A stretch of 5,679 bases of DNA, taken from contig DCIW01000149.1 in the NCBI GenBank assembly GCA_002317225.1, positions 1 through 5,679 on the forward strand, in the 5' to 3' direction. This DNA is from Prevotellaceae bacterium UBA1716 (GTDB lineage: Bacteria > Bacteroidota > Bacteroidia > Bacteroidales > Bacteroidaceae). Each line of letters starts with the position of its first letter. Positions within the stretch are counted from its first letter, which is position 1. Position numbers and translations under genes: made by a program. Shown here one piece after another: positions 1-5,679 of this stretch. The notes under the pieces were generated by a model that saw only the letters and a program-made list of their open reading frames with translations, searched no databases and was not told the origin of the DNA.

Positions 1-1189
1 AATCATCAAAAATGGCCTTTGTGCGTTTCTCGCTCTCTCCAACATACTTATCTCGGACCTGTGAAAGATCAACAGGTATAATGTTACGACCTGTCAAGCG
101 AGCCAATTGCATTGCTGTTTCAGTTTTGCCTGTTCCGGGTGCTCCATGGAAAAGGCAGGCAAAGCCGGATCTGTAGCCATAATCTCTAAGACTCTTCTGA
201 ATTCTCTTGAAGTTGCGCGGCTTTAATAATCTGCACAACTCATCAATCTGTGCTGCTTCTGTGGCATTATAATATAGTTGCTTCTCTGCAATTTTGTCGC
301 AGCGAATGGTGCCTCTAGACACTTCTCTCATAGTCTGACGGGCTTCAATGTGAAGGCCTTTCAGATATTTTTTGCGGAACTCCGAAGTTAGGGTGTAACG
401 GTCAACATCGGCGAGGGAATTTTCAGGCGTGATGGCAGGTTCGAGGATATGCTCTATAACGAAGAAATTCTTTGGTGATTGCAACATGCGGGTAAGAACA
501 TTCTGATCGACAGTAGTATCAAAAAGTGATGAGCACTCAGTAACAGTCAAAGATCCACCCCCTAAAAGACCAATCACAGAACAAGCGCGTAACAGGTACA
601 CAGTAATTATTTCGTCATTTCTGCTGTTATTATCTAATATCAACTTGAGATACTTGCATAGCGGCAGATGAAGATTGCTGTTGATTAGAGTTCTGACATC
701 ATATATGAAGCTGCAGTATTCAAGATTTTCCTCATGCCGCTCGTCACTGAGAATGGTGAATTCAGTTAAGAAGGAATGAATATCGAGATTGGACGCATTG
801 CGTTTCGCAAATGGACGATTCTCCATAACGGCCGAAAGGAATTCATTCGTCAGCTGATATGAAGTCAAGGATTTTCTACGAATGAACGTGCGGATATAAC
901 CTTTTTCCGACAACGACTTGAAGACAGGCATGTAGAGATACATCTGCACATTTGAACAGTAGAAAAAAGAAGCCAAATCGCGGTTAGTGGCCCGGCCATC
1001 AGCAGCCAATTCCACAATGGCGGAGACGATTATAGCTTCTTCCTTGGAAATGTTCAGCGTATTTGCCAAGGTCTCTATAGCCGGGCCGGCATCTTTGAGA
1101 GCCTTTGGAGACAGCTGCGAATTGCGAAGGGCAAGGTTAATAGCTTCAATAGCCTCAAGCGATGTCTGTTGTGTTGTTTTTTTCTTCAT
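1..1189 (-). CDS. AAA-family ATPase, partial (C-terminal part lies beyond the left edge)
   Basis: The frame opens with ATG at 1189-1187 and stays open for 396 codons to the left edge, so the 3' part is missing. Residues 349-356 read GAPGTGKT, a perfect Walker A (K355, T356). They are followed by DLSQVRDKYVGESEKRTKAIFDD-type sequence (374-396), which is the classic AAA segment just before Walker B. Walker B, the sensors and any arginine finger are outside the window. Residues about 49-120 have the pattern of a winged helix (helices, a turn near GRATNRDLA, then GYIRTFI and YQLT), which suggests a DNA- or partner-binding front end. The long middle (130-310) is unrecognised. Bacteria commonly use such AAA proteins as remodelling motors; the substrate here is unknown. 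No longer start is available in frame and no Shine-Dalgarno is seen. The upstream gap (1190-1331) is AT-rich, with no promoter I can call confidently. AAA assignment is secure; the role is not. Confidence 0.9.
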   Translation of the reverse strand, partial: MKKKTTQQTSLEAIEAINLALRNSQLSPKALKDAGPAIETLANTLNISKEEAIIVSAIVELAADGRATNRDLASFFYCSNVQMYLYMPVFKSLSEKGYIRTFIRRKSLTSYQLTNEFLSAVMENRPFAKRNASNLDIHSFLTEFTILSDERHEENLEYCSFIYDVRTLINSNLHLPLCKYLKLILDNNSRNDEIITVYLLRACSVIGLLGGGSLTVTECSSLFDTTVDQNVLTRMLQSPKNFFVIEHILEPAITPENSLADVDRYTLTSEFRKKYLKGLHIEARQTMREVSRGTIRCDKIAEKQLYYNATEAAQIDELCRLLKPRNFKRIQKSLRDYGYRSGFACLFHGAPGTGKTETAMQLARLTGRNIIPVDLSQVRDKYVGESEKRTKAIFDD

Positions 1190-1331
1190 GATATTAATAA
1201 TGTAGATTACTGCATATAATATATAATGTGAAACTGAGAATTGCAAGTTTTTCCACTACAATTTTTCAATTAATGTTGCAAATGCTTGTGTTTTGTGACT
1301 CTATTCCGGCAATATAATGACATATCTTTAT

Positions 1332-1374
1332 TAAAAAGAGCATCACAGGCTCAATTGCCGTGATGCTCTTTTTA
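1332..1374 (-). terminator. Bidirectional intrinsic terminator after the RNase H-like gene
   Basis: A hairpin with a 15-bp outer stem (1332-1346 with 1360-1374), one bulged A at 1347, a 3-bp GGC/GCC inner stem and a 6-base loop (1351-1356). The outer stem begins with A5 and ends with T5, so either strand yields a GC-containing stem followed by a U-run. It starts 8 bases past the stop codon of the minus-strand gene at 1383-1826 and so serves that gene. It also separates that gene from the AAA gene, which would then need its own promoter in 1190-1331. Confidence 0.9.
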
Positions 1375-1382
1375 TTAATGTG

Positions 1383-1826
1383 TCAGTTCATTTGAGCAAT
1401 CGCTTTTTCTGCAATTTGAGATGCCAATTCGCTGAATTGATTCAGTTCCTTTCTCAACCAAACAAAAGCTTGCCTGTTTTCACAGCGATTCTTCACATCA
1501 ATGATTCGCTGAATAAGGTCAACGTTCTTCATCTTAGACACAGTACCATCATTAAGCCTCTTTGGATAAAAGTCATTGATTGTGTCAATGGCAACCTTGT
1601 CAGATGAGTATATCACAATGTCGCTTTTGACCATTCCATATTGCGCAATCCAATCTTGTGCTTTTGTGATAGCTGTCAGCGTCATCCTTGGAGCCGTGGT
1701 CCCGATTGCAGTTCCGCACTCTCTCATTACTTCCTTCCCGTCTTTGACGGCGATTAATGACCAAGCACCTGTTTTGGAGCTTGATGTGTTGTGGCATGCA
1801 TTGCCAACGTAGATGTCAATACCCAT
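1383..1826 (-). CDS. RNase H-fold protein, probably catalytically degenerate
   Basis: A 147-residue protein, close to the usual length of RNase HI (about 155). By eye it lines up with E. coli RNase HI through most of its length: IDIYVGNACHN with the first strand, APRMTLTAI (45-53) with the RMELMA helix, IYSSDKVAI (72-80) with the STDSQYV strand, and KNVDLIQRI (100-108) with KNVDLWQRL. Of the four catalytic acids, the first is replaced by G8 and the second (RMEL) by T49. The third is kept as D76, and the fourth falls near S132/E133 in a shortened C-terminal loop that also lacks the usual histidine. Family knowledge says these acids bind the metals, so hydrolysis of RNA-DNA hybrids is doubtful. 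Binding of nucleic acid or a partner is an inferred alternative. ATG at 1826-1824 is chosen because homology begins at residue 3. It is transcribed divergently from the primase-helicase gene and ends at a strong terminator. Confidence 0.7.
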   Translation of the reverse strand: MGIDIYVGNACHNTSSSKTGAWSLIAVKDGKEVMRECGTAIGTTAPRMTLTAITKAQDWIAQYGMVKSDIVIYSSDKVAIDTINDFYPKRLNDGTVSKMKNVDLIQRIIDVKNRCENRQAFVWLRKELNQFSELASQIAEKAIAQMN

Positions 1827-1849
1827 TTTCTTAGAGGTTAGTTTTTATC

Positions 1850-1971
1850 CTTTTATAATTATATTCAGGAATTTCTGAAAAGTTTATTGTTTCTGAACAG
1901 AAAGTTCATAGCCTTGATTTTTTTGTCAAAGAACGAAACTTTACTAAGATTCCACGATATAATTATAAAAG
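1850..1971. repeat. 15-bp inverted repeat with paired TATAATTATA palindromes
   Basis: CTTTTATAATTATAT at 1850-1864 is the exact reverse complement of ATATAATTATAAAAG at 1957-1971, with 92 bases between. Each arm contains the self-complementary decamer TATAATTATA (1854-1863 and 1958-1967). Read outward, each divergent gene therefore has the same element in the same orientation: 23 bases before the RNase H-like start and 104 bases before the primase-helicase start. It may be a shared operator or promoter box. Recombination arms of a small invertible segment are a less likely reading. AT-richness lowers its significance somewhat. Confidence 0.7.
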
Positions 1972-2033
1972 ACAAAGCGAACTGATTTTCTATTGCAATT
2001 ACCCGTCACTATGCAGAGACGAGGTTATTCACA

Positions 2034-2051
2034 GCGAAATCACCATTTCGC
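2034..2051 (+). promoter_or_regulatory. Small perfect hairpin in the leader of the primase-helicase gene
   Basis: GCGAAAT (2034-2040) and ATTTCGC (2045-2051) pair perfectly around a CACC loop and end 24 bases before the ATG. The place fits a 5' UTR structure affecting translation or an operator close to the start. Seven pairs with three G/C make a modest hairpin, so function is inferred from position only. Confidence 0.4.
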
Positions 2052-2075
2052 AAATCACAACAACTTAACATTCTT

Positions 2076-5000
2076 ATGGAAAAAGATTACAAAGTGATGC
2101 CATATTTCAATGGCCTGTTCGATGAGGATCATATCTGTGAATCATTGAAATGTACCGGAACGAACACCAAACGAGTTACATTGAAAGATGTGAAGAACTT
2201 CTCTTGGCTTGCAGTTCAATACAGTTCACAATTTTGGCCTGCCGTTCAGGTTTTTGATGCCCCCATGAGGGTGTCTGATATACACAACCATCCCGAGTAT
2301 TGGCAATATTGGAATGGCTGTGTATTCGTCGATTTGGACCTCAAACACATGGCAACTGAGCAAAGAAGATATTCGGTTCAATACATCAAGGAGAAGATAT
2401 CTGACGTGTTGCGTCAAGATAAGAATCTATATGCTTATCAAGAATCGAGATCGAGAAACGGCCTGCACTACATATTTTATTTTGAGGTCGAGAAATCTGA
2501 AATAAATTTCAAAAAATGTGCGAGGATTGCACAGAACCGAATCAGGTATGCAATTCTGAGTAAGATGCCTGACCTATTTACTGATATTGAAGCATACGAT
2601 AGTACTCGTTTAAATGGGAAAATAGTGGATGATTGTTCTCTCACGCCAACACAACTGCTGATCATGACGCCCTACCCACTCTATCGTGGACACTGCCTTT
2701 CTGATGATGACTTCGGTACCATTGATTTTTCCGAGCTCGAACCTTGGGAACTTTCTGACAAAGAACTTGCGAGGGCAGAGAGTACCTTCGCTCAAGACAA
2801 TGGCATTTCTCAAGGCAGTACAATATGGTCATACAACAGGGCAAAGTGGGATGGAGACTATGGTGGTATTTGTTGGGGAGAGCCTGATCGTTTTCAGCTT
2901 GCCACTTTTCTATTTCTGATAGGAATGAATGAAACCATGGCAGATGGCTTGTTCTATGATATGTTTAAGAATGGTATCAGTGGAAGAAAATCAAATTGGT
3001 GGACGATTGAGAAGGAATTCAAACAAGCATGGAAGGGTGCACGCAAATATCAAATATGCAAGTTGAATGCAAGGTACATCGTATTTGCCAAAGATCATCT
3101 TAACATATTACAATATGACAAAGCTGATGCAGAACAGCAACAAACAGACCAACAAAGATTAGATGAGTATATTGAATCTCATGATGGTCACAAATGGCCA
3201 TATATGCCATTTGAGGCAGACCGGACAATAACATTAAACGATGATGAGTTCATTGGAAACATCTCTGAGAGGATAGAGCAGATCATGAAGAATGCTTTGA
3301 CGGAACAGGTATACATCAAGGCCGAATGTGGAAGTGGCAAGACTAAATACATCATTAGCGAGTTTATAAAGAGTAGAAAAGCGATTATCGTGTGCCATTT
3401 GAATAGCATCAAAGACTCAAATTACGATAACTTCTTGCAAACTGAGAATTCAATAGAGTATGTCAATCCGTCACTTAATGATATGACAACACTACTTAAT
3501 GAAAGCAAGAAGTTGCCGCATCATCTACTACTCGGTTGGCCACAATTTGCAGAATTGCTCAGGAAAACAAAAGACCTGCAAGACTACATTATATATATAG
3601 ATGAGGCTCATGCTCTTCAATACGAATATGACTATAGGTATGACCATATATCTTCCATTGTTTCAAACATTAGCAAGGCCAAGAATTTGAGATTGGTAAG
3701 TGCAACACCCGGAGCGGAACATTCACTGCTTTTGACTGATTCAAATGCGCTTCGCCTCGAAATCAATAAACCTATAACATATACGATAGAGTACTTTAGG
3801 GTCCTCAATCAAGACACAAATCAGTGCGGCAATGTAGTCAACACCATAGCAGACTTTATAAGAGATCAGTATGTTAGAAGCAATGATGTCTTCGCTATTC
3901 TTGACAATAGAAATCACACTAAATACGACAATCTTCTTGATGATCTGTCTTATGTCAGACTGTGTCGAGATGAAGCCAACTCTGACGAGATACAACACAT
4001 CTTGAATACCCAAATGCTTGGAAAGCGCATCCTTGTATCCACTAACTATGGCAAGGAAGGTATTGAGTACCTTGATGAAATTGATGACCTTGTTGTTTTA
4101 ATTCCTCAATACTGTGATATAAAATCTCACGACGTCGAACAGTTCATCAATAGGTTTCGACGCAAGAAGAGAGTGCATGTTTTCTTCATGCAAATCAGTC
4201 TTTGGACTGACAATACGGATATTGAATTGATTAAGAAGGGACGGTTCCTCGTGAGCTTAGAGAGTGCAGCTGATGAGCGATTACCCGAACTGCTGAATGA
4301 TCTCAACAACAGATTTATCAAAGATATCACGAAGGTTGACCTTGCTACATTGATTGGCAACAAAAGCAAAGAACCGCTTCTTCGTCTCATCACGTATAAT
4401 CTTGATGATATACTTGTCAATAGCATCAGGTTTCAAAAGAACCTTGAAAGAACGTATCCTTTGATTCAGCAAAGGTTTATACCTTATGGAACTACTGATA
4501 TTGAAACAAGTAGACACGAAGAAGAAAAATCAGTGCTCAGTATTAGAGAAAATGTCGAGAAATACTTGGATGTATCACTGAATTTAAAAGGATTAATCAG
4601 ACAAATGAGGTCTGATGGATTACTGAATTTGAGAAATGATGAAAGCAATGATGATATGATAGATAGAATTGACAGCTTCTTTTCAATTGATAATGTGTTT
4701 GTCAGAGAAGATAGCGATGAGAGGTTAAGTGATTTCGACAAATACGACCGTCAGAAAGTCACTTTCATGAAAAAAGAGGTTGAAAGGATTAAGGACATAA
4801 TCCGATTGTTAAATGAAGCCAAGAGGTGTCGTGATGTGAAGCTTGACGATGAAGCATGGTCATATTTTAAATTATGGCGCAACCGGTCAGGAATCATCAA
4901 CTACCGAACAGCGTTCAAGTTTGCGGTTCAGGCTCGTGACGACGACAGGGGTGCGGCCATCAGCCGGCGTCAGAAAGTGCAGTATGCGCGCGACGTCAAG

Positions 5001-5309
5001 TGGATGGCCAAGGTGGTAAGCCGGCTTCGTTACATGGGCAAGCCTGTTGAATATGACGCAAATCGAGGATTGAGTCTCAAATGGGGTTGGATCAGATGGT
5101 CGGAAATGACCAACGAGAAATCCGAAAGCGAGAAGAAGCGAGAGAAGGGAAGTCGAGTTACCGATAAGTTCTGCACGGCAGACGGAAATGTCCGTTTCCG
5201 TTCTGTCGAGGATATGTGGAAGTTTGCCCAAGCAGAATACGGCTACACCGGATGCTTGCGGCAATTCAGGAACAAATGGAAGAAAATGCCTTGGTTCAAG
5301 AAACTCTGA
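2076..5309 (+). CDS. Primase-helicase fusion: AEP-type primase domain plus superfamily 2 helicase
   Basis: A 1077-residue, probably cytoplasmic protein; no signal peptide or membrane segment is seen. The N-terminal part carries archaeo-eukaryotic primase signatures: VFVDLD (D86, D88) as the metal-binding hhDhD motif, SRSRNGLHYIF (124-134, H131) as the sxH motif, and D175/R178 in YDSTRL as a plausible third motif. A helical region (about 265-345) could be a primase C-terminal cap. A Q-rich linker (351-366) leads to the helicase: Walker A ECGSGKT (417-423, K422), Walker B with DEAH (509-512), SATP motif III (542-545), STNYGKEGIEY as motif V (655-665) and QFINRFRR as motif VI (689-696). The motif VI style and DEAH box recall origin-binding-protein (herpes UL9-like) helicases. 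Residues about 720-930 are charged and unassigned, and the C-terminal end is basic and aromatic-rich (WKKMPWFKK). Expected role from family knowledge: priming and unwinding at a replication origin of a mobile element. The ATG at 2076 is the first plausible start, and M8 is an alternative. The last quarter has markedly higher GC. Confidence 0.88.
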   Translation: MEKDYKVMPYFNGLFDEDHICESLKCTGTNTKRVTLKDVKNFSWLAVQYSSQFWPAVQVFDAPMRVSDIHNHPEYWQYWNGCVFVDLDLKHMATEQRRYSVQYIKEKISDVLRQDKNLYAYQESRSRNGLHYIFYFEVEKSEINFKKCARIAQNRIRYAILSKMPDLFTDIEAYDSTRLNGKIVDDCSLTPTQLLIMTPYPLYRGHCLSDDDFGTIDFSELEPWELSDKELARAESTFAQDNGISQGSTIWSYNRAKWDGDYGGICWGEPDRFQLATFLFLIGMNETMADGLFYDMFKNGISGRKSNWWTIEKEFKQAWKGARKYQICKLNARYIVFAKDHLNILQYDKADAEQQQTDQQRLDEYIESHDGHKWPYMPFEADRTITLNDDEFIGNISERIEQIMKNALTEQVYIKAECGSGKTKYIISEFIKSRKAIIVCHLNSIKDSNYDNFLQTENSIEYVNPSLNDMTTLLNESKKLPHHLLLGWPQFAELLRKTKDLQDYIIYIDEAHALQYEYDYRYDHISSIVSNISKAKNLRLVSATPGAEHSLLLTDSNALRLEINKPITYTIEYFRVLNQDTNQCGNVVNTIADFIRDQYVRSNDVFAILDNRNHTKYDNLLDDLSYVRLCRDEANSDEIQHILNTQMLGKRILVSTNYGKEGIEYLDEIDDLVVLIPQYCDIKSHDVEQFINRFRRKKRVHVFFMQISLWTDNTDIELIKKGRFLVSLESAADERLPELLNDLNNRFIKDITKVDLATLIGNKSKEPLLRLITYNLDDILVNSIRFQKNLERTYPLIQQRFIPYGTTDIETSRHEEEKSVLSIRENVEKYLDVSLNLKGLIRQMRSDGLLNLRNDESNDDMIDRIDSFFSIDNVFVREDSDERLSDFDKYDRQKVTFMKKEVERIKDIIRLLNEAKRCRDVKLDDEAWSYFKLWRNRSGIINYRTAFKFAVQARDDDRGAAISRRQKVQYARDVKWMAKVVSRLRYMGKPVEYDANRGLSLKWGWIRWSEMTNEKSESEKKREKGSRVTDKFCTADGNVRFRSVEDMWKFAQAEYGYTGCLRQFRNKWKKMPWFKKL

Positions 5310-5341
5310 ATCACCGATGAATTGTAGAGGGGTGATTTTTT
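5310..5341 (+). terminator. Weak intrinsic terminator after the primase-helicase gene
   Basis: ATCACC (5310-5315) pairs with GGTGAT (5331-5336), and the run of six T spans 5336-5341. The hairpin starts at the base after the stop codon. The stem is only 6 bp with a 15-base loop, so it is weak. Its right arm and T-run lie inside the left arm of the longer inverted repeat at 5328-5404, so the two structures exclude each other in RNA. Confidence 0.4.
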
Positions 5342-5404
5342 GTCACAAATCTGTCTTGTTATGTATAATAATGTATGTCAATTCTGTGACAAAAAATCAC
5401 CCCT
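5328..5404. repeat. Perfect 20-bp inverted repeat around an AT-rich centre
   Basis: AGGGGTGATTTTTTGTCACA at 5328-5347 is the exact reverse complement of 5385-5404. The 37-base centre (5348-5384) is AT-rich and contains a direct repeat of ATGTAT (5361-5366 and 5371-5376). It sits 18 bases past the stop codon of the primase-helicase. In RNA it would form a long hairpin and may act as a strong, possibly convergent, terminator. In DNA it could be an origin, recombination or protein-binding site. The symmetry is certain and the function is not. Confidence 0.9.
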
Positions 5405-5572
5405 TGTTCGTTTGCTTCTTGTTTTAGTTCGCTTCATTTCCGGTGTATTGGTGATGATGGTTGGTTGGTCGGATATGTCCTTTTCACAACTCAAGGATTT
5501 TGCCAAATCAAAAATATGCTCGAACATAATGCCTGTTTCGGAAATAATTCGTACCTTTGCAGCGTCGTTCAT
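5378..5572 (-). CDS. Possible small minus-strand protein, 64 residues, unrecognised
   Basis: Starting at ATG 5572-5570, this frame reads MNDAAKVRIISETGIMFEHIF and continues to a basic tail (KRTKTRSKRTRGDFLSQN), ending with TGA at 5380-5378. The frame is also open upstream to an ATG at 5635, which would give 85 residues. Its last codons lie inside the right arm of the 20-bp inverted repeat, so that repeat could serve as its terminator, converging on the primase-helicase. There is no Shine-Dalgarno, no promoter I can call for this strand, and no family I recognise. A plus-strand promoter box lies inside it. It may be a real small basic protein, a gene remnant or chance. Confidence 0.2.
   Translation of the reverse strand: MNDAAKVRIISETGIMFEHIFDLAKSLSCEKDISDQPTIITNTPEMKRTKTRSKRTRGDFLSQN
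5552..5559 (+). promoter_or_regulatory. Bacteroidetes-type -7 promoter box (plus strand)
   Basis: TACCTTTG matches the Bacteroidetes primary sigma factor -7 consensus TAnnTTTG exactly and is followed by CAGC, a common continuation. The expected -33 TTTG is not present at the usual 19-21 base distance (about 5528-5532 reads AATGC-like sequence), so only half the promoter is supported. Transcription would start near 5566 and run rightward out of the window. Confidence 0.5.
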
Positions 5573-5648
5573 TGAGGTTCTGTTTCCGGTCGATTTTGGC
5601 TGAAATTTCCAATTTTTGTACCAAATCTGTACCATACTGCTGCAAAGG
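5554..5648. repeat. 10-bp inverted repeat spanning the promoter box
   Basis: CCTTTGCAGC (5554-5563) and GCTGCAAAGG (5639-5648) are exact reverse complements 75 bases apart. The left arm overlaps the -7 box. It could be a paired regulator or recombinase site. At 10 bp it may also be chance. Confidence 0.45.
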
Positions 5649-5679
5649 AGTGATTATCAGTACTCGTTACATAAGAGGA

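Larger units (their letters stand above)
1827..2075. promoter_or_regulatory. Divergent control region between the RNase H-like and primase-helicase genes
   Basis: The 249 bases between two divergent start codons must hold the promoters of both genes. For the plus strand, TTTG at 1922-1925, 19 bases, then TAAGATTC at 1945-1952 is a partial match to the Bacteroidetes -33/-7 pattern (TTTG, 19-21 bases, TAnnTTTG). The -33 is perfect and the -7 weak. No equally good pair was found for the minus strand. Besides the long inverted repeat and the hairpin listed separately, there are two short dyads: TTCAGGAATTTCTGAA at 1865-1880 (14 of 16 positions symmetric) and TTCTGAACAGAA at 1891-1902 (5-bp arms). 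Such clustered dyads are typical of repressor sites. No regulator gene is recognisable nearby, unless one of the flanking genes regulates itself. Confidence 0.6.
5405..5679. other. Right-end stretch without a convincing gene; likely leader of a downstream gene
   Basis: The region holds a promoter-like box (5552-5559), a 10-bp inverted repeat (5554-5563 with 5639-5648) and a GTACCA direct repeat (5618-5623 and 5629-5634). No plus-strand ATG occurs after 5604. A frame with GTG at 5650, preceded by AAAGGA, is open to the edge, but only for 10 codons. The most likely reading is the regulatory leader of a plus-strand gene starting just outside the window. Confidence 0.4.

Noticed and set aside
987..1205. 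72-residue plus-strand frame with a hydrophobic end
   Set aside because: Antisense to the start of the AAA ATPase gene, which has strong family support on the other strand.
1380..1812. Plus-strand frames of 75 and 78 residues
   Set aside because: Both lie opposite the RNase H-like gene, and the minus-strand reading aligns with RNase HI while these do not.
1850..1971. Phase-variable invertible promoter bounded by the 15-bp repeat
   Set aside because: The arms are AT-rich and partly self-palindromic, no invertase gene is in view, and a shared operator explains the mirrored placement more simply.
4127..4741. Overlapping minus-strand frames rich in Ser, Leu and Arg
   Set aside because: Antisense shadows of the helicase and linker regions. 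Their Ser/Leu bias is what the complement of the plus-strand codons gives.
4887..5264. 125-residue minus-strand frame opposite the end of the primase-helicase gene
   Set aside because: It lies wholly inside a well-supported gene, in the GC-rich stretch where antisense stops are rare, and has no recognisable domain.
5340..5603. 87-residue plus-strand frame after the primase-helicase
   Set aside because: It begins inside the palindrome, has an irregular Cys/Val/Met-rich composition with no domain, and runs through the promoter box.
1..5679. tRNA, rRNA, CRISPR array or insertion sequence
   Set aside because: No regularly spaced repeats, cloverleaf-like arms, rRNA-like sequence or transposase was seen on either strand.

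Overview
The window looks like an accessory or mobile-element segment of a Bacteroidales genome (Bacteroides, Parabacteroides or Prevotella type). The grounds are AT-rich DNA, starts without a clear Shine-Dalgarno sequence, and a box near the right end (TACCTTTG, 5552-5559) that matches the Bacteroidetes -7 consensus TAnnTTTG. The family and style of the AAA ATPase at the left edge also fit. Placement at genus level is not possible from this sequence.

Layout from left to right. A minus-strand AAA-family ATPase with an N-terminal winged-helix-like region enters the window and is cut off shortly after its Walker A motif (1-1189). A 143-base AT-rich gap leads to a strong bidirectional intrinsic terminator (1332-1374). 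That hairpin closes a second minus-strand gene (1383-1826), a 147-residue protein resembling RNase HI whose catalytic acidic residues appear mostly lost. A 249-base divergent control region follows (1827-2075). It carries two inverted copies of a 15-bp AT-rich element, one facing each gene, several smaller dyads and a hairpin just before the next start. The plus-strand gene at 2076-5309 encodes a 1077-residue protein that combines an archaeo-eukaryotic-type primase domain with a superfamily 2 helicase. Its last quarter changes sharply in base composition. After it come a weak terminator, a perfect 20-bp inverted repeat around an AT-rich 37-base centre (5328-5404), and a 275-base stretch with no convincing gene. 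This stretch holds a promoter-like box, inverted and direct repeats, and probably the leader of a gene beyond the right edge.

How the parts may work together is inference. A primase-helicase next to an AT-rich palindrome suggests the replication initiation module of an integrative element, plasmid or satellite. The divergent RNase H-like gene shares a control region with it and may be co-regulated. The AAA ATPase reads in the same direction as the RNase H-like gene but lies beyond that gene's terminator, so it is probably a separate unit. No transposase, integrase, rRNA, tRNA or CRISPR array is visible in the window.
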